64,000 bases of DNA, from assembly GCF_003711515.1 (NCBI RefSeq), contig NW_021167087.1:772023-836022 (forward strand), given 5' to 3'. Positions 24,996 to 34,097 of this stretch are shown here, in pieces. The number at the start of each line of letters is the position of its first letter. Position 1 is the first letter of the stretch. The notes under the pieces were generated by a model. The model worked only from the letters and a program-made list of their open reading frames with translations. It did no database searches and was not told the origin of the DNA. This stretch comes from Sodiomyces alkalinus F11 (lineage: Eukaryota; Ascomycota; Sordariomycetes; Glomerellales; Plectosphaerellaceae). A program made the translations under genes and the position numbers.

Positions 24996-26651
24996 TTAAC
25001 CAAAGAGCCACGCCGTCTCAACAGACCCTTCAAATCCGTGGAACGCGCCGTCGGGACCCATGACCGGACGGCCAGAGGTGGGGATGCGCACCTGGCGCAA
25101 GTCCTGTCCGGTCTCGGGATGCGTCCATACCTCCTCCAACTCGGAGACGACCCCGGCCTGCTCCGGACCCGAACCCGGTTCGCGCGAGACGGGGCGAATT
25201 TGACGACGCGCGAGGCGCACAAGGTCCCCCGTCTGCGACTCGATTCGCACCATCCAGTCGCCGTCTATATACGGTCCGACGCGACCGCTCTGGACGGCCT
25301 GACGCCTGTCGGCCGGTAATGGTGGGAACCTAAACGCTCGCTCCGGGTTGATGATTCGGCGCTGCGGTTCCTGGGGGTTGGGGAGGACCAGCGAACCGGA
25401 GTCGAGGCCCGGGGCAGGAGGAAAGGGAGTTGCCGGGTTGAGGGGCACCCTTGGGTGGACGAAAAAGCCGTCGCTAAAGCTGCTCAGGGGGCTGTGTGCG
25501 CCTTGTTGGGCAGGCTGCCGGCTGACGGGCTCGTTATCGTTGCCTGCCGCGGTTTTCTTGGGGCGGCCGCGACGCTTGGGGGCTGTTTGACGACCGCGAG
25601 GCCCTTTCGAGGGTCCGTTCTCGTCGTCTGCGGTTTTGACCCGCTTGGTACCGTGGTGCTCGACTTGGTTGAGCTCGCTGGGGACAGGATGCGGGGTCTG
25701 GTTATTATTAACTGGGTCATTTCCCCATTCTCCCTCGTCGTCTGTCTCGTGGGGGGCGTCCTCCTCGTCGTCGTCGCCGTTGTTGTTGTTGTTGTTGCCC
25801 TGAATATTCCCATAGGAGGAGGAAGTACCTCCCTGCTCGGTGTTGATGACACTCAGATCACCTTGCTGATCAGGGCTGAGCTGAAAGGGAGTAAAGCTTG
25901 ACGAAGGGTTACCGGTGCTTGTCGGTACTGGTGTGCCGCTGTGGTAATCCAGCTGGTTCCCGAGATTCTCGAAACTGGCGCTGGTCCCGGCCAGGGAACT
26001 TCCGTGGTCACCCAGGAACGCGGACGGGGGCGGAGACGGGAACGAGCCGGGAGGAATGTGATATCCGTTGACGGCATTCGCGATGCTGTGGAAGAAATAG
26101 CCCGGTGGCGGCGACGACGTCACCTGCTGCTGTGGTTGAAACTGCCGGTGGGCATCGAACGGTCTGGCGTACTCCTGCTGGACGTAGCGCTGGAGGTCCA
26201 GAACCTGCTGATAGCTCTCCGGGGAAGTCTGTAGGGTATGGTCCGGTTGAGAAAATGGTTGCTGATTATGCTGCTGCTGGACCCGTTGTTGTTGTTGTTG
26301 TTGAAGAAGCTGGAGCTGCTGCTCTGCAATCTGTTGCTGGCGCCGAAGACGCTGTTGGTCATCTTGTAGTCGGGCGATGTATTGCCCAAGCTGATGTTCC
26401 TGCCGAGCATTCTGCTGCTGGTAGCTTTGCTGCTCGTTGGGCTGCTGATTATCCTGCCAGTTCATGGCAAAATTGGCATCATGGCTGGCATCGGCATCTA
26501 AAGGAAGCAAAGAAGTATTAGCTCCTTTCACTCGTATAGCGTCACAATGGATCTGGAAGCAAAGGGGGAAGGGTATACAAAGCTGGGAGGTGAAAGACTG
26601 GTTGTCAGAGCCAGGATGGCTGTTGGCTTGATCTGCGTCCATCGTGTTCAT
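24996..26651 (-). CDS. Gln-rich protein with AT-hook-like motif, unknown function
   Basis: The open frame gives 551 residues. A 27-codon in-frame intron (26578-26498, GTATAC to TTTAG with a GCTAAT branch-like site) may remove residues 25-51, leaving 524. The N-terminal third is Gln-rich (QQQQQRVQQQHNQQ) and predicted helical. A segment RGRQTAPKRRGRPKK near residue 360 looks like a tandem AT-hook or nuclear localisation signal. An acidic Asn/Asp run precedes it. The C-terminal 120 residues (FRFPPLPADRRQAVQSGRVGPY, GDWMVRIE, VWTHPETGQDLRQVRIP) are the most ordered and probably conserved part. I do not recognise the family. A nuclear DNA-binding or chromatin role is a guess from the basic motif. 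Confidence 0.7.
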   Translation of the reverse strand: MNTMDADQANSHPGSDNQSFTSQLCIPFPLCFQIHCDAIRVKGANTSLLPLDADASHDANFAMNWQDNQQPNEQQSYQQQNARQEHQLGQYIARLQDDQQRLRRQQQIAEQQLQLLQQQQQQRVQQQHNQQPFSQPDHTLQTSPESYQQVLDLQRYVQQEYARPFDAHRQFQPQQQVTSSPPPGYFFHSIANAVNGYHIPPGSFPSPPPSAFLGDHGSSLAGTSASFENLGNQLDYHSGTPVPTSTGNPSSSFTPFQLSPDQQGDLSVINTEQGGTSSSYGNIQGNNNNNNGDDDEEDAPHETDDEGEWGNDPVNNNQTPHPVPSELNQVEHHGTKRVKTADDENGPSKGPRGRQTAPKRRGRPKKTAAGNDNEPVSRQPAQQGAHSPLSSFSDGFFVHPRVPLNPATPFPPAPGLDSGSLVLPNPQEPQRRIINPERAFRFPPLPADRRQAVQSGRVGPYIDGDWMVRIESQTGDLVRLARRQIRPVSREPGSGPEQAGVVSELEEVWTHPETGQDLRQVRIPTSGRPVMGPDGAFHGFEGSVETAWLFG

Positions 26652-28066
26652 CCAAGCAAAGGCTCCAAAGGTTCCTTGGTCTTCTGGATCTTGCTCTTGT
26701 TGGATCAGTCTCCCTTCTTCTTTATTATCTCCTGCCCTTCGTTCAACTCTTCTGTCCTCTTCTTTGATTTCTCTCCTGGTGTCGGGAAGTCCAGATTCTT
26801 CGTGAACTTAACAGGGGAGAATTGGGAAGCATTGAAGCAAAAGATCAGCTCAAGGTACTGTTGTTCTATTCCACATCTTACCAGAAACACCAAACGAAAA
26901 GGAAAGAAGGAAGTGAAAAATATCAACTGCAGCCGGGGAGTGGATAAAGAAGGCATATCTTACCAGGTGCTCCCCGTTCCGAGCAGTGTATGGTGCGAGG
27001 CAGGCACTCATCCTACGAGTGCCTGCCTGGCCCTCCATCTCTTTGTCTGTTGTTTTGAATCCAACCGGGCTGTCCGTTTTGAGGTTGGCTTAAGGGGGAA
27101 CCTCCCGTCCGGAGCACAGTGTATATGTTAGGCGGCATAAGGGGATTTCCATGGCCCGCTTCAGCGAGGACCCTCCAACAATCAATGTCACCTTGAGTCT
27201 GGAGTCGTCCATCCCACGTGAAACTGGAGGCTTGGGATACTGTATTGATCTGGTCGTGGCCATAACTTTCATTTTGCGAAGCCTCTGTGGAAAGGAAGCT
27301 TTGAAGGAAGGAGGGCTGACGATTAAGGAGAGAACTAGTTCATGTTTCGCCGTCATCATCCTCATATGTGAAGAGTCCCTTTGACATTAGTTCGTTCTCT
27401 GGCTCCCTTGCCATTTTAGATGTCGGATATGCGGATATGTCTGTTAAGTCCTAGCTCGGAGTATGGGTGTTGCATGCAATGGGAGAGGTATATTGAGCCA
27501 AAAGGGTACAGCATAGATTTAGTAGGGAGAAACAGATGGGAATTAGAAGAGAAAAAAGCCCATTGCTGAGATAAAGAGGGCTTCAAGTTTGAAAGCAGGG
27601 CTCAGTAATACGTCTTTTGTTCTTTACTTGTGTAAACCAGAGTGTTACTACGGTACTACCAATAGGTAAGTAAGTTGTAACTTACCTAGAGACTTGACGG
27701 GTTCTAAGAGTCTATGAGAAGACATCGACTCACAAATATAGCCCAGCTTTTGTACGAATACTCATACGGCCATAAATCAAGTCATTATTAGCTTGTATAG
27801 TATAGGATTCATAGGATATTATTCGTAGTAAATTCCAGAGACAATAAGAAACTAATAGAAACCATAATATGAGTATAGGTGACTAGACTATAGAGCCCGA
27901 CTCGAAGAACCTTGACTCAATAGCGACATCGAGGCTTATATCAGCTACTGCATCATAATATAACATACCTTGTAAGAGATATTTTACCGAAAGTCAAATA
28001 GTGAATCAAACACCATTCTCCGCTCTAATCCTCCCAGCGTATTGGGCTTGAGATAACTTATGTCAG

Positions 28067-28101
28067 TTCACCGAGTTACCGAGTCACCGAGTTCACCGAG
28101 G
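28067..28101 (+). repeat. Short ACCGAGTT-type minisatellite
   Basis: Four imperfect copies of a unit of 7 to 9 bases around ACCGAG lie head to tail. The function is unknown. Confidence 0.7.
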
Positions 28102-28800
28102 CCGGAAAATGGTAAATCCACTAACCCCACCTACCCGTCTGAGAAAGGAGATGGTAGGTAATTGGTTCAGCCAAGGTCAACTTTGACTACATGCCAACTT
28201 CCCCACCATCAAGTATAACTTAGCCTGCGAGTTGGACTACGGACCTGCACTGCAGTCTTGCAACGGACTGCTCCACTATGTTCCGCGCCAAGGTCCAAAG
28301 CTGCATGATCGGACGTCTCTCCCACCTCCTGGAAGAATTGCGATAGTTTGGTAGATGTGGCCCTCTCAGGTGTCTGATCAGTGTTTCTTACATGGCAGTT
28401 TGCTGCGACCTGATTGAATCATCTAACCTTCCCTAGAGACCTACTTGGCCAGTTTGCATTGTTTGCGTCTTTATGACTTCGTCGTCTCGTATCGTCCAAA
28501 AAAGAAAACCTACGTTGTAGAATGGACCTCGGACTCAAGAACGCCATGTTAGATACGTGAAATTATCTGATAGGTCAATTAGTAGACTCTTAGAGTAGGC
28601 GCAGGGAGTTGCCTGTAGGCGTAGACTGAACAGAAAACGGTAGGAAGGCGCACCACTACCTGGTACTCTTCCTTCCTGGAAAGCGCGTCAGGTGGCGTAG
28701 CGGCGTAACCTTAGGACGTACTTACCTGCCCTGTTAAGTCAAGAGCCTTATAGACCCCGGTAACTCTTCCCCTTTCACCACCCAGGTTCCCGTCCTCCGC

Positions 28801-28975
28801 TGAGGTGGGATGGTCCAGTGGTAGAGGCTCGACTTATATAAACAAATACCCGAGATGGCATACCAGTAGATCCTGAAGGGCGCGCACTAATAAGGTGGGC
28901 GTGAAGGACGGGCGCGGTTCGAACCGTGCCTAAACTAAAGCCTTTTGCTATTCGTACCTTTTTTTCTTTCTTTCT
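28801..28975 (+). other. tRNA-like element with A and B boxes (SINE or tRNA relic)
   Basis: TGGTCCAGTGG at 28811-28821 matches the Pol III A box exactly and continues as a D-arm (GTAGAG), very like a glycine tRNA. GGTTCGAACC at 28917-28926 is a near-perfect B box inside a 6-bp stem GCGCGG/CCGTGC. A run of seven T follows near 28970, suitable as a Pol III stop. The boxes are about 105 bases apart, too far for an ordinary tRNA without an intron. The 5' GGTGGGA has no complementary 3' acceptor arm, so this is not an intact tRNA. It is either the head of a SINE or a degenerated, intron-containing tRNA gene. Confidence 0.45.
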
Positions 28976-29624
28976 TCCTATATGTTACTGGCCCTGCCCT
29001 TCAGGTATATGCATAGAGGGACTATGAGTTGAGCCGGTTTGACTCTAGCAGATACGTCTTATTTTATAGACTATTTTGGGGCGCAGGAAAGGAGAAAGAC
29101 GTTCAGATCCGTCTTGATAAGGCTGTTTTATGATTATGACGGATGACAAGAACGAAGAAATATTTGCCGTCTTGACAGTAATACAACGGACCAATTTGAC
29201 AATTGATGATGTCCCTCTTGATCGAGCCTCCAAGCAAAACACGAATAACAAAAGCCAGAACATCTCTGGCTCATAGGTTTATCCCCATGCTCTATATTAT
29301 CCATATAGACGACGATCATTAATGCCAGATATACATGTTTCCCAGCTCTAGCCAAAGGAATGCGGCGGACATATTAGAAACAATCAGTCTTTCCACCTTA
29401 CCGCTGAGATGTCACGATAAAAGCCCAACCGTTAGAGCGGAGAAGGCGTCGTCACAAGGCCTAACACTCATCCAAACAATAAACACCGATATCTAGTCAC
29501 CGGGGAAGAGACACTGCACGAATGTCGAGATACGACGGGGCAAAACAAAGACGGTCAAATAGTTCCATTGATGTTATAGGGTATCATAATTCATCGGCAT
29601 TGGCCTCGCAGTCATCATGACTTC

Positions 29625-31979
29625 TCACGACTTCCGTCGCCTCTTTGCACTCCGACCCTTCTCGCCGCCTATTGTCTCGCTCACTGACGCCACCGACGTC
29701 CTCAAGCTGGTAGCTTTGCTCGCGGCACCGTCGCTCTCGTCTCCATCACCACTGGCATCCGATTCTGCGTCACTCGAGGAGCCGTCCAGCAAGGCGTCCT
29801 CTTCCTTTTCGCCATGCGCCTCCTCATCACCAGAGGCAAATCCTTCAAATTCGTCCTCGTCCTCCTCACCGGCCCCCACTTCGGAGACGGCGACCGAAGA
29901 CGGACCCATGGACGTATCCGGCATGCTGCTGGCATCATCCACCTTCCTCTTCCTGGGCATCTCGCCCAACCGGCCACTGCGTCCCTCCATGTCCTTGTCG
30001 TTTTCCCCCGTCTCGTCGACCGGCGAGGGCGTAAACCACGGGATCTTGCCGCGCATAAAGTCGTTCAGGACCATCTTCGCGACACCGTCCACGTCAGGCT
30101 CTCCCTTCCGGAGGAGACGGCCGCCCTTCCTCGCCAGGAGCTCCAGGAACTGGATGTGGTTGTCCCACCCCTTGAGCCCGTACGTCCTCTCCATGTGGTG
30201 CTTCTTCACCTTCTCCAGGACGCCGGGGATGTACTGCTCCGGGTGCTCGACGTTTTCCACCCGCACCACGCTGCGCAGCAGCAGGTCCTGGGGCGTGTCG
30301 TTCTGGTTGGGCGGCACGATGCCGGGGCAGTCGATCAGGTAGATCCGCTTGGTCAGGGTGATGTACTGCCACACCTTGGTCTCGCCGGGGATGGGCGCCA
30401 CGTTGGCCACCTTCTTCTGGCGCAGCGTGTTGACGATGCTGCTCTTGCCCACGTTCGGGTAGCCGATGAGGCCGACCGAGATTTGCTTGCGGTCGCTGAG
30501 GAGCTTGGCGTATTGCCGGAGGAGTTCGATCAGACTTCCCTTGCCGAAGGGGTTGGTGATGCTGGAGTGCATCGCCAACGTGGGCCGCTCACGAGAGAGG
30601 TAGCGAACCCATCGCGCCTAACGTTTTGCTCGTTAGCTACGTCTCTTGCAACCGCATTTGAGTAGTTGCAATAGCGGAATTAAAAAAAAAAAAGAAGAAG
30701 AAAGAGAGAGATTGTGTAATGTTTGAAAAACATGTGCGCCCGGCTACTAAGAAGTACTACCACCAAATGTTGTAACGAGTACCGGTAGACTTCAACTCAA
30801 TGCTAGGCATCTGCAATCTCGTGACAGAAGATCCAAAACGGAATCCATCGTGTCCATGGTCCAAGGACCAAGAACATTGAGATGAGCCTCTATCTCCCCA
30901 GGGTGTAACGGATATCCTTCCAATGCGGGCACAGGTTGTGCGGATGGATTCCTGACTTGACCACTGGGGGTAAGGGTAGGGGTAGGAAAAGAAAATAAAA
31001 AGAAAAAAAGAAAAAAAAGGAAAAAAGGAAGAGAAACAAAATGGAGAACTTACAGCGACGCTAGTTGGTACCAGATCTGTCTTGTTGAGGACAAAGATGA
31101 GGTGCTTATGGGGAGCTTCTTCCCTCAGGTACTTCTCGACACTGCGACAGCGGGTACCGAGAGGGTCCCTCGCATCGAGGACATGGATGACCACATCAGA
31201 AGAGTCCAGCACCCGGTACAGCTCGTTCCAGATACGCTTGCTCTGTCCCTTGTTGAAGATGGGCTCAATAGCCGTGGTGAGAGGGGGCGCCTCCTCGCCC
31301 TCCTCATTGTCGTCGTCATAACCAGCGCCGGACGTGCCGCTGAGAAGCTTGGCCTGTTCGCGCCGCTCCTGGTAGCCATCCATGCTCTTCTCGACGTTCT
31401 CGGCCAGATCCGCCAAGGTGCTGGCGCCGAGCTTGACCCTCTTGCGCTGGGCCTTGGGCCCGAACGTCTCGGAGAACGGGGACGTCTCGATGGCCATCTT
31501 GGCCTGGTGCTTCTTGATCCCGTTGACGTTGGGTTTGTCACGGATCAGAGAGAGGGGGAGCTTGTTGGTCCGCAGCAGCACCTGGTAGGGGTCCGACGCC
31601 TTCTCTTCCATGGCCGTGCGGAACGCGTTGAGGCTGTCCTGCGAGATGACGCGGGTGTTGCCGAACCATTTACGGTTCGGCTCTATCCTTGCGACGGGGA
31701 CATCGCGGCTCTGGAAGGAGGCGGCCTGGGTGATTTCTCCGTCGGCGTTTCGCTGTGGCTTGCCATCCTTTAGCATATTCAGGGCTTTCACTTTCTTCGC
31801 CGACCTGCGGGAGCGGACCAGTTAGTAAAGGTCTCAAACTCAAGGCTAGCCATTAACCATTGTATCAGTCTTGGTCCGTACCTGTAGAAGTTTTCACCCT
31901 TTGTCCTGACATTGGCCATCCCATCGTCAGTCTTGCCCTGCCGGACTTTCCGGTTCGCCTCCTTCTTTGCGGTACCCAT
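29625..31979 (-). CDS. NOG2: Nucleolar GTPase NOG2 (60S ribosome assembly)
   Basis: Three exons on the minus strand (31979-31882, 31804-31054, 30617-29625) give 613 residues. The product is the circularly permuted GTPase Nog2/Nug2 that acts on pre-60S particles in the nucleolus and nucleoplasm and gates Nmd3 binding before export. The G motifs appear in permuted order: NKTD (273-276), then GYPNVGKS (335-342), then DCPG (379-382). The N-terminal MGTAKKEANRKVRQGK and GENFYRSAKKVKALNML blocks are typical of the family. The C-terminal 120 residues are acidic and then basic (KRRRKS), as expected for a nucleolar protein. The second intron is 436 nt, far longer than the others in this window, and carries an H/ACA snoRNA candidate. 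The gene is divergent from the mS26-like gene. Confidence 0.95.
30730..30972 (-). ncRNA. H/ACA snoRNA in NOG2 intron 2, snR191-like
   Basis: Read on the NOG2 strand, the intron folds into two H/ACA-type units. The 5' unit has a lower stem CCCCAG (30969-30964) with CTGGGG (30901-30896). Its pocket arms are AGTCA (30957-30953) and GTTAC (30909-30905), its upper stem is built from GGA-TCC blocks, and its cap is GCACA-ACC-TGTGC. It is followed by a near-consensus H box AGATAGA (30895-30889). The 3' unit has a lower stem GCCTAGC (30808-30802) with GCCGGGC (30744-30738), pocket arms GAGT (30798-30795) and TAGT (30749-30746), an upper stem GAAGT-CTACC with GGTAG-T-ACTTC, and ACA at 30735-30733. Each right arm starts 14 nt before its box. 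The arms fit helix 69 of LSU rRNA at the two uridines of CUAU, the targets of yeast snR191, itself hosted by NOG2. The 80-nt hinge is long and the 3' pairing (4+4) is weak. Confidence 0.8.
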
Positions 31980-32549
31980 GATGACTATATTTTCCGGCCA
32001 GTAAATGTATGAAATACAACTTGAGAAGAATGGCCAGCAAAGTCGTCAGGTGTTGGGAGAGCGAAAGGAACGGAGATTCAACCACGAAAGGTTGTACGTG
32101 TATGGGAGAATGAAAAGCGACAAGTGACCCAGGAACTTCACTTTTTCTTTTTTTTTTTCTTTTCTGTCGACCCTCCCAGCCATTTTTTCCTGGACAGTGG
32201 AGTTGTCGGAATGGAATAAGAAAATATCCGGGTTGTAAAGCCAATCATCGCGTCTGTACTATAAGCACCCCTTATTGGTGCTGCACCCCATACGCTTAGT
32301 CAGTTTCATTTTCGTCGCTTGTGAGCTTTCTTCTCTACCCACGCCAAGGTGTAGAATATCGCTCCACTTTCTTTCAGCTCGAGAATTTCTCAGCGACTGT
32401 TGAAGCCGAGAGCTACGACTTCGACTTTCTTCTTCCCGAGTCGTCGTCTTCTCAACGCCTCGATCAGACGACCGTCGTCACCCTCCGTAATTCTTCTCTC
32501 CTGGTCTACGGTGTCATTCTGCCATTGATTGGCACTATCACCGTCCAAA
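31980..32549. other. Divergent promoter region, NOG2 and mS26-like
   Basis: This is a 570-base shared upstream region between two translation-related genes. It has a pyrimidine/purine-asymmetric stretch near 32145-32165 and no gene. A short out-of-frame open reading frame overlaps the start of the downstream gene and could act as an upstream ORF if transcription begins early enough. Confidence 0.5.
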
Positions 32550-33599
32550 ATGTCATCAAGATGCTCTTGCACAGCAGCATCTAAGCTGCCTACCCTGGCC
32601 GTCGCCCGAGCCCAGCCATCACCCATCGGTTTCTTCCCCCGACCTTTCTCAACCACGGCCACAGTTCATACGCGACCATCTCGATTCTCCTCTTCGCCGT
32701 CCTCGTCATCATCATCATCATCTTCTTCGTCCTCCTCCTCCTCCTCCTCCTCCTCCATCCCGATCGCCCAGAACCAATACCCGCCAGAATCCCCCCACTG
32801 GCTCCCCGTCCCCAAGGCCCGCCAATCCCAAGCCTCCGAGGTCAAACCCGCCCGCGTAAAGGGCGTCCTCCCCACGCCGCGCCCCATCTTCACCGACCGC
32901 CGCGAGGTCGACCGCCGCGTGCAACCAGGCTACCTGGCCAAGACCGCCCCCCTCCCGACCAGCGAGTCCGCCACGCGTCCCGTCCGCCCCGGCTCCGTCC
33001 TCGACGTGCGCCGCCGCCTCGCCGCCTCGCGCCGCGAGAACCTGGCCGCAGGTCTCCAAGGGCTCTGGCGCCGCCGCACCGAGCACCAGTCCCGCCTCCG
33101 CGCCGCCTCCGCCACCCGCAACGAAACCAACCGCCTCCGCGCCCTCGCCCCGGAACGCGAAGACGACCTCCTCACCCGCTCCTCCGTCCTCCTCCGCCCC
33201 ACCGCCGAGCATACCGCCGTGCTGCCCGACCCGGACCGCTTCGACCGCGCCGCCGCCTCGCGCGCCCGCACCGCCGAGCTCGCCCGCCGCCGCGCCGAGG
33301 CCCGCCGCGACGCCCTCACCGCCCTGTACATGAGCGCCGGCGACTTCATCGTCGAGGAGGACCACCTGGCCGCCGAGATCGACCGTGTCTTCGCCCCGGA
33401 CTACTTCACCAAGCAGGCCAAGTCCTACGCCACCGACGCCTCCAGCGCCTGGGATGTCTGGGGCGCCCCGCCTACCCTCTCCCGCCTCGTTGCCGCCAGC
33501 GCCCGCCCCGGCCAGGAGTTCGACTCGGTGGACCACGACCGGACCGTCAAGAGGCAGAAGACCATTGCTGAGGATCTCACTGGTGGCAAGATGGATTAA
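32550..33599 (+). CDS. Mitochondrial small-subunit ribosomal protein, mS26 (Pet123)-like
   Basis: This is an intronless frame of 349 residues starting at ATG 32550; the frame is open further upstream but without ATG. The N-terminus (SSRCSCTAASKLPTLAVARAQ, then FFPRPFSTTATVHTRP) is basic and hydroxylated, as for a matrix-targeting sequence. A pure serine run encoded by TCN repeats follows. The conserved part begins with VKGVLPTPRPIF and GYLAKTAPLP and then becomes long, Arg/Ala-rich helices. It contains LTALYMSAGDFIVEEDHLAAEIDRVF, which matches my memory of the fungal Pet123/mS26 family. The role would be a structural component of the mitoribosomal small subunit. The assignment rests on this motif and the presequence; an unrelated mitochondrial coiled-coil protein is the alternative. 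Confidence 0.65.
   Translation: MSSRCSCTAASKLPTLAVARAQPSPIGFFPRPFSTTATVHTRPSRFSSSPSSSSSSSSSSSSSSSSSSSIPIAQNQYPPESPHWLPVPKARQSQASEVKPARVKGVLPTPRPIFTDRREVDRRVQPGYLAKTAPLPTSESATRPVRPGSVLDVRRRLAASRRENLAAGLQGLWRRRTEHQSRLRAASATRNETNRLRALAPEREDDLLTRSSVLLRPTAEHTAVLPDPDRFDRAAASRARTAELARRRAEARRDALTALYMSAGDFIVEEDHLAAEIDRVFAPDYFTKQAKSYATDASSAWDVWGAPPTLSRLVAASARPGQEFDSVDHDRTVKRQKTIAEDLTGGKMD
32696..32757 (+). repeat. TCN (poly-serine) microsatellite in coding sequence
   Basis: A run of TCA/TCT/TCC triplets encodes about 20 consecutive serines just after the predicted mitochondrial presequence. It is in frame and may vary in length without breaking the protein. Confidence 0.85.
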
Positions 33600-34097
33600 G
33601 GAGCGGGATCCGCGAATGGAACGGGGCTAGTTATTTCTTGAGAAGAACAAGGCGCCTTGGCTTTAAAACCCGATATTCTTTTTTGGCACCGCGTGGCGCA
33701 TGGTCGTATGCTCCATATCCGGTCAACAACGACAATCAAATCGACAAACCGCCATACCCCTTCCGACTTTTGTATCATAGATATTCTGTAACTTATTTAT
33801 ATGTATGAAGCCTTCTAAGTATGGCTGGTTAAAAAAAAAAATCTTGTACTCCAGAACAAATATAAAACTTGAATCTGCCCCGATGAACTCCTACAACTCA
33901 CATCAAATACTCCAATCATGATACGATATATCACGATATCACGGAGAAACTATATAAAGGGAAAGACGAAAAGTACAAAGAAAAAAAAAAGAAAAAAAAA
34001 GAAGAAGAAAGAAGAAGAGAAAAAAGAAAAGGAAACAGGCTGGCACTCTTCATCAAGTGGTGCCACCATCGTCTCCACAAAGCAAAGGGGACACAAA
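33600..34097. other. Convergent region with purine-rich tract
   Basis: This is the 3' flank of the mS26-like gene and of the ABC transporter gene. A long A/G-only tract occupies about 33977-34040. No gene is present. Confidence 0.6.

Larger units (their letters stand above)
26652..29624. other. 3 kb gene-poor, lower-GC region
   Basis: The first 500 bases are the upstream region of the Gln-rich gene. From about 27600 to 28000 the sequence is TpA-rich and resembles mildly RIP-altered or eroded repeat DNA. A small inverted repeat (AGGTAAGT with ACTTACCT) lies near 27664-27690, and a CACCGAGTT-type minisatellite near 28067-28101. A tRNA-like element with a T-run lies at 28800-28980. No protein gene is supported. 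Confidence 0.55.

Noticed and set aside
28803..28935. Intact tRNA gene
   Set aside because: A and B boxes are present but the acceptor arms do not pair and the spacing is too long, so it is listed only as a tRNA-like element.
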